Shown here in pieces: positions 8,693-18,105 of a stretch of DNA of 64,000 bases. Numbering within the stretch: position 1 is the first letter of the stretch; the number at the start of each line of letters is the position of its first letter. Origin of the DNA: Rhodopirellula bahusiensis (GTDB lineage Bacteria > Planctomycetota > Planctomycetia > Pirellulales > Pirellulaceae); NCBI RefSeq assembly GCF_002727185.1, contig NZ_NIZW01000016.1:62001-126000 (forward strand), given 5' to 3'. Both the position numbers and the translations under genes were made by a program. The notes below the pieces were generated by a model. It saw only the letters and a program-made list of their open reading frames with translations, was not told the origin of the DNA and searched no databases.

Positions 8693-11600
8693 ATGCGACG
8701 ATGGTGGACACAACTTTGGCGACGTCCACGATCCTGGGTGATCCTTGTTCTTTTGGTCGCCATCGCTGATGCAATGACGCCGCCGGACTGGGCGGTCGTG
8801 GTCGCTCATTTGATTCTGCTACCGCTCGCTTGGCGGGTGCTTCACCGACGCTTCGTTACTTGGATGACCGCGATCCAAAGTGTTGCGGTTGCCGCGATTG
8901 GGTTGATGCATGTCTTTGGCCCGATTGCGCAGAGAATCACCGGTGCGGCCGGAGCGGAACCGTTTGCTTGGATCGAGCCTGTTCGCCTGTGGACTTTTTT
9001 CGCGTTGATGGCCACTGGCTATTTCCACATCTACTTGCAAGGCCGATTGCGCACGCGTCTCAAACACCAACGCATGCTGCAGCACCGTGTGCACCGGCGG
9101 TCACTGCAAATTCGTCGCGTCAATCGCGCCCTTCGCAATGAAGTCACGCGACGCCAGGAAACGCAACACCGACTCGATCAAAGCGAGACAACCTTTCAAT
9201 CGCTGATCGATCGCATGCATCTGCAAGTCGCTCGCAAAAGCACGGAGGGTGTCTTCACCTATGCCAACGAGCAATTCTGCGCCGACATTGGAATGACCGC
9301 AGTCGACGTCGTCGGCAGCACGGACGCAGAGTTGTTTGGCGAATCCATCGGAGAGAAATATCGCAACGACGACTTGTTGGTCATGTCGACCGGACACGCC
9401 GTCGACAAGGTCGAAGTGCATCCCGGATCCGATGGACGAATTGGCTTTGCACAAGTCTTCAAGGCGCCCGAGTACGACCAAAATGGAAAATGCGTCGGCG
9501 TTCAGATCATCTTTTGGGACATCACTGAAAAGCACCGCAATGAAATCGCACTTCGTGACAGCGAAGCGCGAAAGCGAGCGTTGTTCGATGCTGCCGGCGA
9601 CGCGGTGCTGTTGATCGACGCTCAACGTTCGATTGTGGAAGCCAACCCTTCGGCCAGCGAATTGTTGCAGGCAGGCGGCGGTCGATTGGTGGGACGACCA
9701 CTGAACGACTTAATTTCACCGGTGTCCGATCAGTGGGGCGGATTGCCGTTGGCTGAACGCCATCAATTGCGACTCCGACGTGGCGACGGCAGTTCGTTCG
9801 AAAGCGAAGTGTCCATTCACCATATCCCGGTGGGCGATGCGACCGGTCAAGCCGTCATCATTCGCGACGTCACGCTGCAACGCGCCGCATTCGAAGCCAT
9901 GCGGGAAGCGAAAGCGGCGGCCGAACAGGCCAACCGCACCAAGACGCAGTTCATGGCCGGCATCTCACACGAACTGAGAACACCACTGGGAGGCATCCGA
10001 GGCCTGACGGATCTGTTGGCCCAACAAACGCTTCCCAACTCGGCTCGACGCTATGTCAACTTGATCGCTCAAAACACGGAATTACTCCGTGACGTCATTG
10101 AAGACATTCTTGACTTTGCCGCCATCGAAGCCGGACGCGTTGCGATCGATCCAGTTCCTGTGGATTTACACGAGGTGATCGGAGATGCATTTGGATGCCT
10201 CGCCGTTCGAGTTGCCGACAAGCCCGTACGGCTGTGCCTGTCCATTGATCCGGACACCCCTCGCCGAGTCATCGCCGATCCAAAACGAATCCGTCAAATC
10301 GTGATCAACCTGGCAGGCAACGCGATCAAGTTCACCAACCAAGGCGAAGTGAGCCTCCGACTGAGCCCTATCGGCGACGCCCCAACCTCGAAGAACGATA
10401 GTGCTGCAACACCCCAGGACGACTCTGCCGATCCGTCGCAGATGGCTTGGTTTGAACTAACCGTCTCGGACACCGGCATCGGCATCGCCCCCGAAAATCA
10501 ATCGCGAATTTTTGATGCGTTTGAGCAAGCCGACCGCGGGACGAACAAGCAATTCGGTGGAACCGGTTTGGGCCTGGCAATTGCCCGTGGTTTGGCTGAA
10601 CGAATGGGTGGCGACATCACCGTGACCAGTCAAGTGAATCTGGGCAGCCAGTTCCAGTGTGCACTCGCATTGCCACTGGACGGACAATCCGGGAAAGACG
10701 AAGGGAGCAAGGTCGTAGCGGCTCCCCAGGGCGCCACCGCGGTGGTCTCCGTTGGCAACACGACCATGCAAGATGCAATTGCAGAAACGCTACTGCACTG
10801 TCGCTGGCCAATCCGCACACCATCCATGCTGGAACCTGGCTGTGTTCATTTGCACTGGATTTTGACCGACCAAACCGCGGATGCCGCCTTTCGAATCCGA
10901 GCCCGCAAGTCCAGCGATCGAGTGATTTGGATCACGCGAGCGGGCGAGTCCCCACCTCGGCGAGCCAAACGGGAAGACGCGGTTGTGATTGAACCGTTGC
11001 ACCCGGATGAACTTCGACGGTGGCTGCAAGGAAAACCGCTGCTGCAATCCAGCCGTGGCCAACGAAAGCGACGCCGCAGCAACCGACTAGCAACATCATC
11101 GAACGGTGATCGCACCGCGACGGAATCATACGCATCCGGCGTCAAACAGTTGGCGGATCCGAAACGATCCAACGACTCGCAGATCACTGCCTCCCACGAG
11201 CCCGCCAACGGATATCGACTGTTGGTTGTCGATGACAGTGCCACGAACCGCTTGGTCATTCACGATCAATTGGTGGCTTCCGGGCATCATGTGCAAACGG
11301 CTGATTCGGGCGAGGCTGCGGTCGAGCGATTGTCGACCAACACATTCGACTGCGTCATGATGGATCTGCAAATGCCTAACATGGACGGCACGGAAGCGAC
11401 TCGCATCATCCATGAACAGTTCTCCAAAGCGGGACGAACTCCGCCTCCAATCATCGCGTTGACCGCGCATGTCACGGACCAACATCGTCAACTTTGTCGC
11501 GAAGCAGGCATGGACGGTTACATCACCAAACCTGTCGACCTGGAGTTGCTTCTCGCTGAACTCGAACGTGTTTCAGCGGTTCCTCGAACATCAGAGCTCG

Positions 11601-12133
11601 ATGCAATGTTGCCCCCACAATTGCCTCAGGACGGTGATTTGCCAAAGCCCTCTGTTTCGGCCGAGGCGTCGACGGTGAATCAATCTTCCGCATCTTTGGA
11701 ATCGCCCCCTAATCAGACTGATTTAAAAACAACCGACCAAACGGACTGGGATTGGCGATCGCAGTTGTCCAAGCACTGTGGCGGGGACGCCGACACAATG
11801 GATTCTGTTTGCGATGCGTTCCTGATGGAGGTCCCCACGCTGCTGACCAACTTGAAACAAGGTGCCAAGCAAGGCGATACAAAGAAATTGCGATCGGCGT
11901 CTCACACGCTGAAGTCATGTCTGCGTTACTTCGCCCCCAAAGAAGACGTCGCGAAAGCTGCCGAAGTCGAATCCGCGATCCAAGATTCCCAGTGGGTCGA
12001 GCGTCTGAAACAAGCCACCAACGATTCCGATTCCGCGGCTTCCGACTCACCTGAATTTCAGGCGATCGCGAACCTTCGAATCACTGCAACGGATTGGGTC
12101 ACTCGCATTCGCGAATCGTCCAAGCAACGTTAA
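8693..12133 (+). CDS. membrane hybrid histidine kinase with pseudoreceiver, receiver and HPt
   Basis: 1146 aa from the ATG at 8693, just after the kinase stop; an in-frame ATG at 8663 would overlap that stop by 26 bp. Order: about four N-terminal TM segments in the first 120 residues; coiled coil (RRQETQHRLDQSETT); PAS1 (FQSLIDRM to DITEKHR); PAS2 (ALFDAAGDAVLLIDA); HisKA with phospho-acceptor His426 in GISHELRTPLGG; HATPase_c with N box (VINLAGNAIKFTN), G1 (DTGIGI) and G2 (GGTGLGLA); a degenerate receiver-like segment near 680-820; an intact receiver with Asp891 (CVMMDLQMPNMDG) and lysine in YITKPVD; and a C-terminal HPt with His1071 (SASHTLKSC). A full phosphorelay is thus in one chain. The output regulator is not adjacent. 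Confidence 0.92.
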   Translation: MRRWWTQLWRRPRSWVILVLLVAIADAMTPPDWAVVVAHLILLPLAWRVLHRRFVTWMTAIQSVAVAAIGLMHVFGPIAQRITGAAGAEPFAWIEPVRLWTFFALMATGYFHIYLQGRLRTRLKHQRMLQHRVHRRSLQIRRVNRALRNEVTRRQETQHRLDQSETTFQSLIDRMHLQVARKSTEGVFTYANEQFCADIGMTAVDVVGSTDAELFGESIGEKYRNDDLLVMSTGHAVDKVEVHPGSDGRIGFAQVFKAPEYDQNGKCVGVQIIFWDITEKHRNEIALRDSEARKRALFDAAGDAVLLIDAQRSIVEANPSASELLQAGGGRLVGRPLNDLISPVSDQWGGLPLAERHQLRLRRGDGSSFESEVSIHHIPVGDATGQAVIIRDVTLQRAAFEAMREAKAAAEQANRTKTQFMAGISHELRTPLGGIRGLTDLLAQQTLPNSARRYVNLIAQNTELLRDVIEDILDFAAIEAGRVAIDPVPVDLHEVIGDAFGCLAVRVADKPVRLCLSIDPDTPRRVIADPKRIRQIVINLAGNAIKFTNQGEVSLRLSPIGDAPTSKNDSAATPQDDSADPSQMAWFELTVSDTGIGIAPENQSRIFDAFEQADRGTNKQFGGTGLGLAIARGLAERMGGDITVTSQVNLGSQFQCALALPLDGQSGKDEGSKVVAAPQGATAVVSVGNTTMQDAIAETLLHCRWPIRTPSMLEPGCVHLHWILTDQTADAAFRIRARKSSDRVIWITRAGESPPRRAKREDAVVIEPLHPDELRRWLQGKPLLQSSRGQRKRRRSNRLATSSNGDRTATESYASGVKQLADPKRSNDSQITASHEPANGYRLLVVDDSATNRLVIHDQLVASGHHVQTADSGEAAVERLSTNTFDCVMMDLQMPNMDGTEATRIIHEQFSKAGRTPPPIIALTAHVTDQHRQLCREAGMDGYITKPVDLELLLAELERVSAVPRTSELDAMLPPQLPQDGDLPKPSVSAEASTVNQSSASLESPPNQTDLKTTDQTDWDWRSQLSKHCGGDADTMDSVCDAFLMEVPTLLTNLKQGAKQGDTKKLRSASHTLKSCLRYFAPKEDVAKAAEVESAIQDSQWVERLKQATNDSDSAASDSPEFQAIANLRITATDWVTRIRESSKQR

Positions 12134-12218
12134 AATATATGGGCAAGCGATTTCTCGATCTCTTATCCAGATCCAGAATCATTCCGTTCGATGAGTGTCT
12201 TTGCCAACGAGTTGCCCC

Positions 12219-13217
12219 ATGAAAGCCGCCTACATCACCGAACCAGGCCCCACTGATTCCATCCAAATCGGAGAACTTCCCGATCCCACGCCGGGCACCG
12301 GCCAAGTCGTGATTCGCGTCTACGCTTCGGCCATCAATCCAATCGACACGTACATCCGCTCCGGCACCATTGCGATGGAACTGCCGCTGCCGTTTGTACC
12401 TGGAAGCGATGCTGCGGGTGTCGTCGAAAGTGTTGGGCCCGGCGTCAAACGACTGTCGATCGGCGATCGCGTTTGGTGCACCAACCAAGGGTTGCTCGGA
12501 CGCCAAGGAACCTTGTCCGAGCTGATAGCCGTTGATGAGCATTGGGCGTTCAAAATACCGGAGCCGGTTCCCTACGAAGACGCCGCCGCGTGCGCCCTGG
12601 TCGGCGTCACCGCTCACCTCGGACTTTTTCGCGAAGCCCAACTGTCGCCCGGCGAAAGCATCCTGGTCATCGGTGGAAGTGGTGGCGTCGGATCGATGGT
12701 CGTGCAAATGGCCGCCGCCAAAGGTGCTCGCGTGATCACGACCGCGGGCAGCGAAGCCAAAGCACAAGTCTGTCGTGACCTGGGTGCGGAAGAAGTCATC
12801 CTCTACAAAGACGAATCCATCTCGGATCGAACCAAAGCGTTTGCTCCCGATGGAGTCAACGTGCTTTGGGAAACGCGTCGCGAACCAAACTTTGACGAAG
12901 CCATCGACCTGTTGGCCGGCCGCGGCCGCATGGTCTTGATGGCTGGACGAGATGCCAAGCCGGCGTTTCCAGTTGGTCCGTTCTACGTCAAGGAATGCTC
13001 GCTGCACGGCTTTGTCATGTTCAAAGCCACACCGATGGAAATGAAAACCGCCGCGGAGGACATTTCCAATTGGTTGGCGTCCGGCAAATTGTCCGCCAAC
13101 ATCAGTGCCAGATTCCCTCTGGACGAAGCGGCTCAAGCTCACGCACTGCAAGAATCCGCGACGCTCGAAGACAGCAGCCACCTGGCCGGCAAAATCATCG
13201 TCAAACTCAATACATAA
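12219..13217 (+). CDS. zinc-independent quinone oxidoreductase (MDR superfamily)
   Basis: 332 aa from ATG 12219 ([10 protein letters not shown]); an upstream in-frame GTG at 12195 adds 8 unlikely residues. GroES-like N-terminal part with [12 protein letters not shown] and [10 protein letters not shown]. The Rossmann fold carries [16 protein letters not shown] followed by VITTAGS, typical of NAD(P)H:quinone reductase-like enzymes rather than zinc alcohol dehydrogenases. No catalytic or structural zinc cysteine cluster is seen. Probable role is NADPH-dependent reduction of quinones or enones. The next gene, hisI, starts 9 bp after the stop. Confidence 0.88.
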   Translation: MKAAYITEPGPTDSIQIGELPDPTPGTGQVVIRVYASAINPIDTYIRSGTIAMELPLPFVPGSDAAGVVESVGPGVKRLSIGDRVWCTNQGLLGRQGTLSELIAVDEHWAFKIPEPVPYEDAAACALVGVTAHLGLFREAQLSPGESILVIGGSGGVGSMVVQMAAAKGARVITTAGSEAKAQVCRDLGAEEVILYKDESISDRTKAFAPDGVNVLWETRREPNFDEAIDLLAGRGRMVLMAGRDAKPAFPVGPFYVKECSLHGFVMFKATPMEMKTAAEDISNWLASGKLSANISARFPLDEAAQAHALQESATLEDSSHLAGKIIVKLNT

Positions 13218-13225
13218 TCACCTTC

Positions 13226-13606
13226 ATGTCATCCTCCATTCCAAACTTTGATGCTGGCGTCCCGTGCCCCAAGACCGGCCAACCATTGCTCCCCGCGATC
13301 GCCCAAGACGCGACAACAGGGCGAGTGCTGATGTTGGCATGGATGAACCGCGAAGCATGGGACGAAACCATCTCGGGCAACCGAGCCGTCTACTTCAGTC
13401 GTTCGCGAGGCAAACTCTGGCGGAAGGGCGACACCAGCGGGCACGCCCAAGTCGTTCGCGAAATCCGAGTGGACTGCGATGCGGACACGATTTTATTGTC
13501 CGTCGATCAAACCGGTGCCGCTTGTCACGAAAACTACGAAAGCTGCTTCTTCCGCCGCGTCGATCCAGACGGCACGGCCCACATCACTGAAGAACGCATC
13601 GCCTGA
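13226..13606 (+). CDS. hisI: phosphoribosyl-AMP cyclohydrolase
   Basis: 126 aa from ATG 13226; the open frame extends further upstream only by running through the quinone oxidoreductase gene. Conserved HisI features: [12 protein letters not shown] near the N-terminus, [20 protein letters not shown], and the metal-binding block [15 protein letters not shown] followed by GAACH and SCFFR. The enzyme opens the purine ring of phosphoribosyl-AMP, the third step of histidine synthesis. It is stand-alone (no fused HisE) and no other his gene is in the window, consistent with scattered biosynthetic genes in planctomycetes. Confidence 0.95.
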   Translation: MSSSIPNFDAGVPCPKTGQPLLPAIAQDATTGRVLMLAWMNREAWDETISGNRAVYFSRSRGKLWRKGDTSGHAQVVREIRVDCDADTILLSVDQTGAACHENYESCFFRRVDPDGTAHITEERIA

Positions 13607-13658
13607 AGCACATTGATGCTGCGAAGTGGAGCGACGACTTATCGATTGAATCAAACCT

Positions 13659-14607
13659 TCAATCGGCGACAAGTTGCTCCGATGTCAATTGCAACGCGGC
13701 TGGCAAGTCACTGGGCAGCGGATGAACTTGCGGGTGCAGCGCATTGGCCAGGATCTCCAAACTATCGACCAACCTTGGCCCCGGACGACTGAAGTAAGCG
13801 GAACCGTCGACCACATAGACGCGTCCTTCGCGAACACACTTCATCTCCGACCAACCGGGATAGCTTCGCAAAATCGGCAGATCCTCCAACGTTCGTGCCA
13901 CGTTGAAACCACAGCAAGCGATGAACAACACATCGGGATCCGCCTCTCGAATGCGATCCCATGATGTCGTCACCGAACGTTCGCCTGCCTCGCCCACACA
14001 TTCTTTGCCGCCCGCAATCCGAACCAACTCGGGGCTCCAGTGCCCGGCGCTGAACGGCGGATCAATCCATTCCAACAACATCACATCCGGCACTTGGACT
14101 CCCGCCCGTGATTGCAACTCTGTGGTTCGTTCCCGCACCCGTTGAACTCGCAACCGCAAACTTTCAATCAGAGCCGATGCCCGGCCGGAACAATTCGCTG
14201 CTTCGCCGACCAAAGCGATGCAATCGAACATTTCCGACAGCGAGGTTGGTTCCAAGTTCACCACACGAGGTTGTCCGGGCAGGGAACACGCCGCCGCATT
14301 GACCTCTGACTCCGCCACCGCGCACACGTCGCACAAGGCCTGCGTCACGATCAAGTCGGGACGCAACGATTCCACCACTGGCATGTCCAGCGAGTACAAC
14401 GCTCGCTCGGTTTGTAACCGCTCCCGAACCATCGTGTCGATCTCGCCGCTGGTCGCATCATGCGGAATCAGAGTTCGGGTGACCTTCGGAAGCTGCTCAA
14501 CGCCAATTGGAAAGTCGCACTCATGCGTGACCCCCCACCAATTGGTCTGTCAGCCCCAACTCGCAAACAATCTCGGTCGCGCTGGGCAGAAGTGAAATGA
14601 TGTTCAT
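13659..14607 (-). pseudogene. BtuF-like cobalamin/metal-chelate binding protein, frameshifted
   Basis: ATG at 14607 opens MNIISLLPSATEIVCELG, the classical start of BtuF-like periplasmic binding domains. This frame stops at 14521, soon after DQLVGG. Dropping one base from a six-C run at 14531-14536 restores LVGVTHECDFPIGVEQLP and reads without interruption to 13659. The product would be about 315 aa, normal for the family, with SLRPDLIVTQALCDVC and a C-terminal SYPGWSEMKCVREGRVYVVDGSAYFSRPGPRL. The untouched frame alone gives only a headless fragment from about 14432. Either a sequencing/assembly indel, a recent inactivation or slippage can explain it. The intact part probably binds corrinoid for an ABC importer; no signal peptide or permease gene is adjacent. 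Confidence 0.8.
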
Positions 14608-14793
14608 GGTTGGTTCGTTTGGGCCGGAGTGAATGGGCCAGAAACTTATCACGCTCCCACGATCTTCCCACCCGTCACGATCACCCGACTGCCGGACTTG
14701 CTTGGCGTCTCTCCAGCAACGATGATCAGAGCCCCCTCTCGCGAACTTACGAGCGAGGATCCCTCCCCAATCCATCCCACCCAGCGATTCACC

Positions 14794-17445
14794 ATGCATC
14801 ACTCCACCGGTCCCCAGCCCACCTTTCAATCTGGGAAGCGTTTTGCTTCGTGGATCCGGCCATGCACTTATCTGCTGGTGCTAGCAGTCGCCTGTGTCTC
14901 TTCACTGACATCGCCCGCTCAAGCCGACGACGACACACTCCGAACGGTTCAGGAAGGCGTACCGAAAGGCAAAGTCACCAAGGGCGTGTTCGATGAGAGC
15001 AAAACGTTCCCGGGAACTCGACGCGATTACGCCGTCTATGTTCCATCGCAATACGATCCGAAGACACCAGCGAACTTAATGGTGTTCATGGATGGAATGA
15101 ACTACGCCAAACCAAACGGTTCGTTCCGCGTTCCGATCGTGCTGGACAACTTGATCGCCAACGGATCGTTGCCACCGACGATCGCGGTCTTCGTCAATCC
15201 TGGCACCGTTCCCGCCACCAAACCAGGTGCAAAAAATCGCAGCAACCGTTCGTTCGAGTACGACTCGTTGGGCGATCGCTACGCGGGATTTCTGATCGAT
15301 GAATTCCTTCCGGTTGCATTGAAAGATCGAAACATTTCTTCTGATCCCAAACGACGCGCCGTTGCTGGAATTTCCTCGGGAGGCATCTGTGCCTTCACTG
15401 TGGCTTGGGAACGCCCTGACCAGTTCGGCAAGGTGCTCAGCCACATCGGCAGTTACACCAACATTCGCGGTGGCTGGGCCTATCCCGCTTTGATTCGCAA
15501 AACCAAATCCGATCCCAAACCAATTCAGGTTTACCTGCAAGAAGGCCGCGATGACTTGAGCAACTTGCACGGCAACTGGCCGCTCGCAAACCGTGACATG
15601 GCCGCCGCACTTCAGTTCGCTGGCTACCAGTACAAATTCGTGATGACGGAAGGTGGGCACAGTGGCAAATGGGGCGGGGAAGAATTGCCTAACGCGTTGC
15701 AATGGCTGTGGAACGACGAAGCTGAATCCACGGTCATCCCTCCGGCTTCAACCAAGCCAAAATGGGAACCACATCCGCTCGCGGTCGTGAATGAAGACGT
15801 TCCGCAAGGCAAAGTCGAATCGATGCCACCTTGGAATTCAAAGATCTTCGACAACACGATTCGCGATTGGGCCGTTTATGTTCCAGCTCAATACAACGAG
15901 AACGAACCCGCCGCTCTGATGGTGTTCCAAGATGGCGAGCGGATGCGTGACGTCAAGGGCCGCTGGCGAATCCCGACCGTGTTTGACAACTTGATTGCCA
16001 GTGGCGACATGCCACCAACGATCGCAGTGTTCCTCAATCCGGGTCACGACAAATCGAAACCTCGCAGAGGCCGCAAATCATCCAACCGGGGTTTTGAGTA
16101 CGACAGCCTTGGCGATCGCTACAGCCGATTCCTGTTGGAAGAAATCCTTCCCGAGGTCGAGAAGAAATACAACCTTTCCGACGACCCAAACATGCGTGCG
16201 ATTGGAGGGTCCAGCTCCGGTGCAATCTGTGCTTTCACGGTCGCCTGGGAACGTCCCGATCAATTCCGCAAGGTCTACTCCAACGTCGGCAGCTTCGTGA
16301 ACTTGCGTGGTGGAGACCTTTATTCATCCTTGATCCGCAAGACCGAGCCCAAACCGATTCGCGTTTACATGTCGGACACCAGCGGCGACAACGACAATCC
16401 TTTCGGTCACTGGCCGATCGCCAATCAACGCATGGAATCGTCGCTGAACTACATGGGATACGATGTGCGATTGGATTGGGCCGAAGGCTACGGGCACAAC
16501 GCCGACTTCGGCAGCATGCAATTCCCCGAGGCGATGAAATGGTTGTGGCGGAGCGAATCGCACACGCCTACCGTCGACACCTCCGATGACCTGCGAGGCG
16601 ATTTGACGCTATTGAACCTGCTGGTTCCCGGCAAGTCTTGGGAAGTCGTCGCCGAGGATCTCGGATTCTCGGACGCACCATGCAGCGACGCAGATGGAAA
16701 CTTCTACTACTGCGACATGCGTGCTCCGGCCGTTGTCCGAGTCGATGCGAATGACCAAAGCAAGTCTGTCATTGCAAAAGAATCGGTCAGCGGTTTGATG
16801 TTTGGTCCAAACGATTTGCTCTACGCATGCCAAGGTTCTCAAAAGCGTGTGATCTCGATTGATCCCAAATCCGGCGAAGTGAAAACGATTGCCGAGAACG
16901 TTGCTCCGAATGATCTCGCAGTATCCGATGAAGGTTACTTGTTCATCACTGAGACTCGAACGCATCAAGTCACACGCATCGACATTCAATCCGGCGAAGT
17001 GACGTCCGTGGACGAAGGCATCACCCGCCCGAACGGAATCGCATTGTCCAACGATGGCGGCACGCTGGTTGTTTCGGATCACGGCGGCGAATCAAGCTGG
17101 ACTTTCCGAGTCAACGAAGGCGGAGTGCTCGATGCCAAGATGCCAACCTTGCCAATGCGATTGCCAATCGATCCCAAAGGCGAGTTCAAGTTCAATGAAC
17201 CGCCCCAATACCTGAAGGCATCCAAAGGTGATGGAACGGCCGTCGACAAGCTCGGTCGCTACTACATCACCAGTGACCTGGGCGTGCAAATCTTTGATCC
17301 GACGGGTCGCCCGTGTGGAGTGCTCCCGAAACCCGATGCGACAAAACCACTGACAAGCTGTGTGCTGGCCGGACCGGATCACTCGCACTTGTACGTGACC
17401 AACGGAACGACGATTTATCGACGCGAACTGACCGTCGAGAATTAG
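14794..17445 (+). CDS. secreted tandem esterase fused to SMP-30/gluconolactonase-like beta-propeller
   Basis: 883 aa from ATG 14794 (MHHSTGPQ). Starting at 14629 would add 55 residues ahead of the signal peptide IRPCTYLLVLAVACVSSLTS. Residues of about 45-310 form a first enterochelin-esterase-like alpha/beta hydrolase with YVPSQYD, VFMDGMNY, FEYDSLGDRY and nucleophile GISSGGICAFTVAWERPDQF. Residues of about 330-590 repeat the domain with YVPAQYN, VFQDGERM, FEYDSLGDRY and GGSSSGAICAFTVAWERP. The two copies are clearly homologous, so an internal duplication occurred. The C-terminal 290 residues are an SMP-30/gluconolactonase-like propeller (FSDAPCSDADGNFYYCDM, VAPNDLAVSDEG, RPNGIALSNDG). An exported sugar-ester or lactone-processing enzyme is inferred. 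Confidence 0.87.
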   Translation: MHHSTGPQPTFQSGKRFASWIRPCTYLLVLAVACVSSLTSPAQADDDTLRTVQEGVPKGKVTKGVFDESKTFPGTRRDYAVYVPSQYDPKTPANLMVFMDGMNYAKPNGSFRVPIVLDNLIANGSLPPTIAVFVNPGTVPATKPGAKNRSNRSFEYDSLGDRYAGFLIDEFLPVALKDRNISSDPKRRAVAGISSGGICAFTVAWERPDQFGKVLSHIGSYTNIRGGWAYPALIRKTKSDPKPIQVYLQEGRDDLSNLHGNWPLANRDMAAALQFAGYQYKFVMTEGGHSGKWGGEELPNALQWLWNDEAESTVIPPASTKPKWEPHPLAVVNEDVPQGKVESMPPWNSKIFDNTIRDWAVYVPAQYNENEPAALMVFQDGERMRDVKGRWRIPTVFDNLIASGDMPPTIAVFLNPGHDKSKPRRGRKSSNRGFEYDSLGDRYSRFLLEEILPEVEKKYNLSDDPNMRAIGGSSSGAICAFTVAWERPDQFRKVYSNVGSFVNLRGGDLYSSLIRKTEPKPIRVYMSDTSGDNDNPFGHWPIANQRMESSLNYMGYDVRLDWAEGYGHNADFGSMQFPEAMKWLWRSESHTPTVDTSDDLRGDLTLLNLLVPGKSWEVVAEDLGFSDAPCSDADGNFYYCDMRAPAVVRVDANDQSKSVIAKESVSGLMFGPNDLLYACQGSQKRVISIDPKSGEVKTIAENVAPNDLAVSDEGYLFITETRTHQVTRIDIQSGEVTSVDEGITRPNGIALSNDGGTLVVSDHGGESSWTFRVNEGGVLDAKMPTLPMRLPIDPKGEFKFNEPPQYLKASKGDGTAVDKLGRYYITSDLGVQIFDPTGRPCGVLPKPDATKPLTSCVLAGPDHSHLYVTNGTTIYRRELTVEN

Positions 17446-17462
17446 TCATTGCCAGTCCGAAC

Positions 17463-17497
17463 GCCCTCAAGGTATCCGCGTTGGGTTCCTTGAGGGC
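17463..17497. terminator. possible bidirectional hairpin terminator
   Basis: GCCCTCAAGG and CCTTGAGGGC form a perfect 10-bp stem with a 15-nt loop. It lies between the stop of the esterase/SMP-30 gene and the stop of the convergent zinc-ribbon gene. There is no strong T tract on either side, so termination activity is only probable. Confidence 0.5.
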
Positions 17498-17522
17498 TAT
17501 TCGGGTGCGGCTCACCGCTTGT

Positions 17523-17906
17523 TCAGGCGGACATATTCTTGGGCAACAGTGCTCGCAGGAACTGAGGCATCATGCCCATGTAGCAAGCACACTTTGGGCA
17601 CACCGTGGACTGATCGCTCACCAAGTACTCACACCGCGGGCACGGTCGGTGTGAATCCGAATTCGCCTCGCTGGATTCAGTTTCCGGTTGCTGAACGGGG
17701 GCCACGGTTGCGTCACCCAGAATTCGCATCACGCCCGTGTCCGACAGCGTATCGCGGGCAGGGGGTTCGGCAGCGACAGTCAATGCTTCTTCCCACGGAA
17801 TGGTGACCGCGACACCACATCGAGGGCAAGGAAGGGTTTTACCGGCCAGCGCCCCCGCGGCTCGTAGATGGTGCCCATTGCTGCAGGTGATTGATTTTCG
17901 ATCCAT
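17523..17906 (-). CDS. small double zinc-ribbon protein
   Basis: 127 aa starting MDRKSITCSNGHHLRAAG. It has two zinc-ribbon-like modules. The N-terminal one (C-x-N-G-H plus CPRCG) resembles the short ribbons placed before many planctomycete proteins. The C-terminal one uses CPRCEYL and CPKCACY. A low-complexity acidic linker joins them, and no catalytic domain or TM is visible. It is convergent with the esterase gene and divergent from the response regulator. Function unknown; nucleic-acid or protein binding is a guess. Confidence 0.75.
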   Translation of the reverse strand: MDRKSITCSNGHHLRAAGALAGKTLPCPRCGVAVTIPWEEALTVAAEPPARDTLSDTGVMRILGDATVAPVQQPETESSEANSDSHRPCPRCEYLVSDQSTVCPKCACYMGMMPQFLRALLPKNMSA

Positions 17907-18105
17907 TTTTCTCTCCCGTTGGTGAACCCTGTGAGTCTCCGCTCACGGCAATGCTTCAATGCCGATACCGGTGCAAGGTTCCGCCAAACCAATCGAAAAT
18001 TGGTACGACATCGGTTTCTCCGATGAGCTCCTATTGTGCCGAAACCTTTTGGCAGGACTGGGGTTCCAATCGCTGAACGTTCATGCCCGAGAAGGAAAAG
18101 ATGCA

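Noticed and set aside
12099-13181. 360-residue minus-strand ORF
   Set aside because: Antisense shadow of the quinone oxidoreductase, whose motifs are clear on the plus strand.
13643-13665. CGATTGAA...TTCAATCG inverted repeat between hisI and the BtuF-like gene
   Set aside because: AT-rich 8-bp stem without T tract and overlapping the BtuF-like stop codon; too weak to call a terminator.
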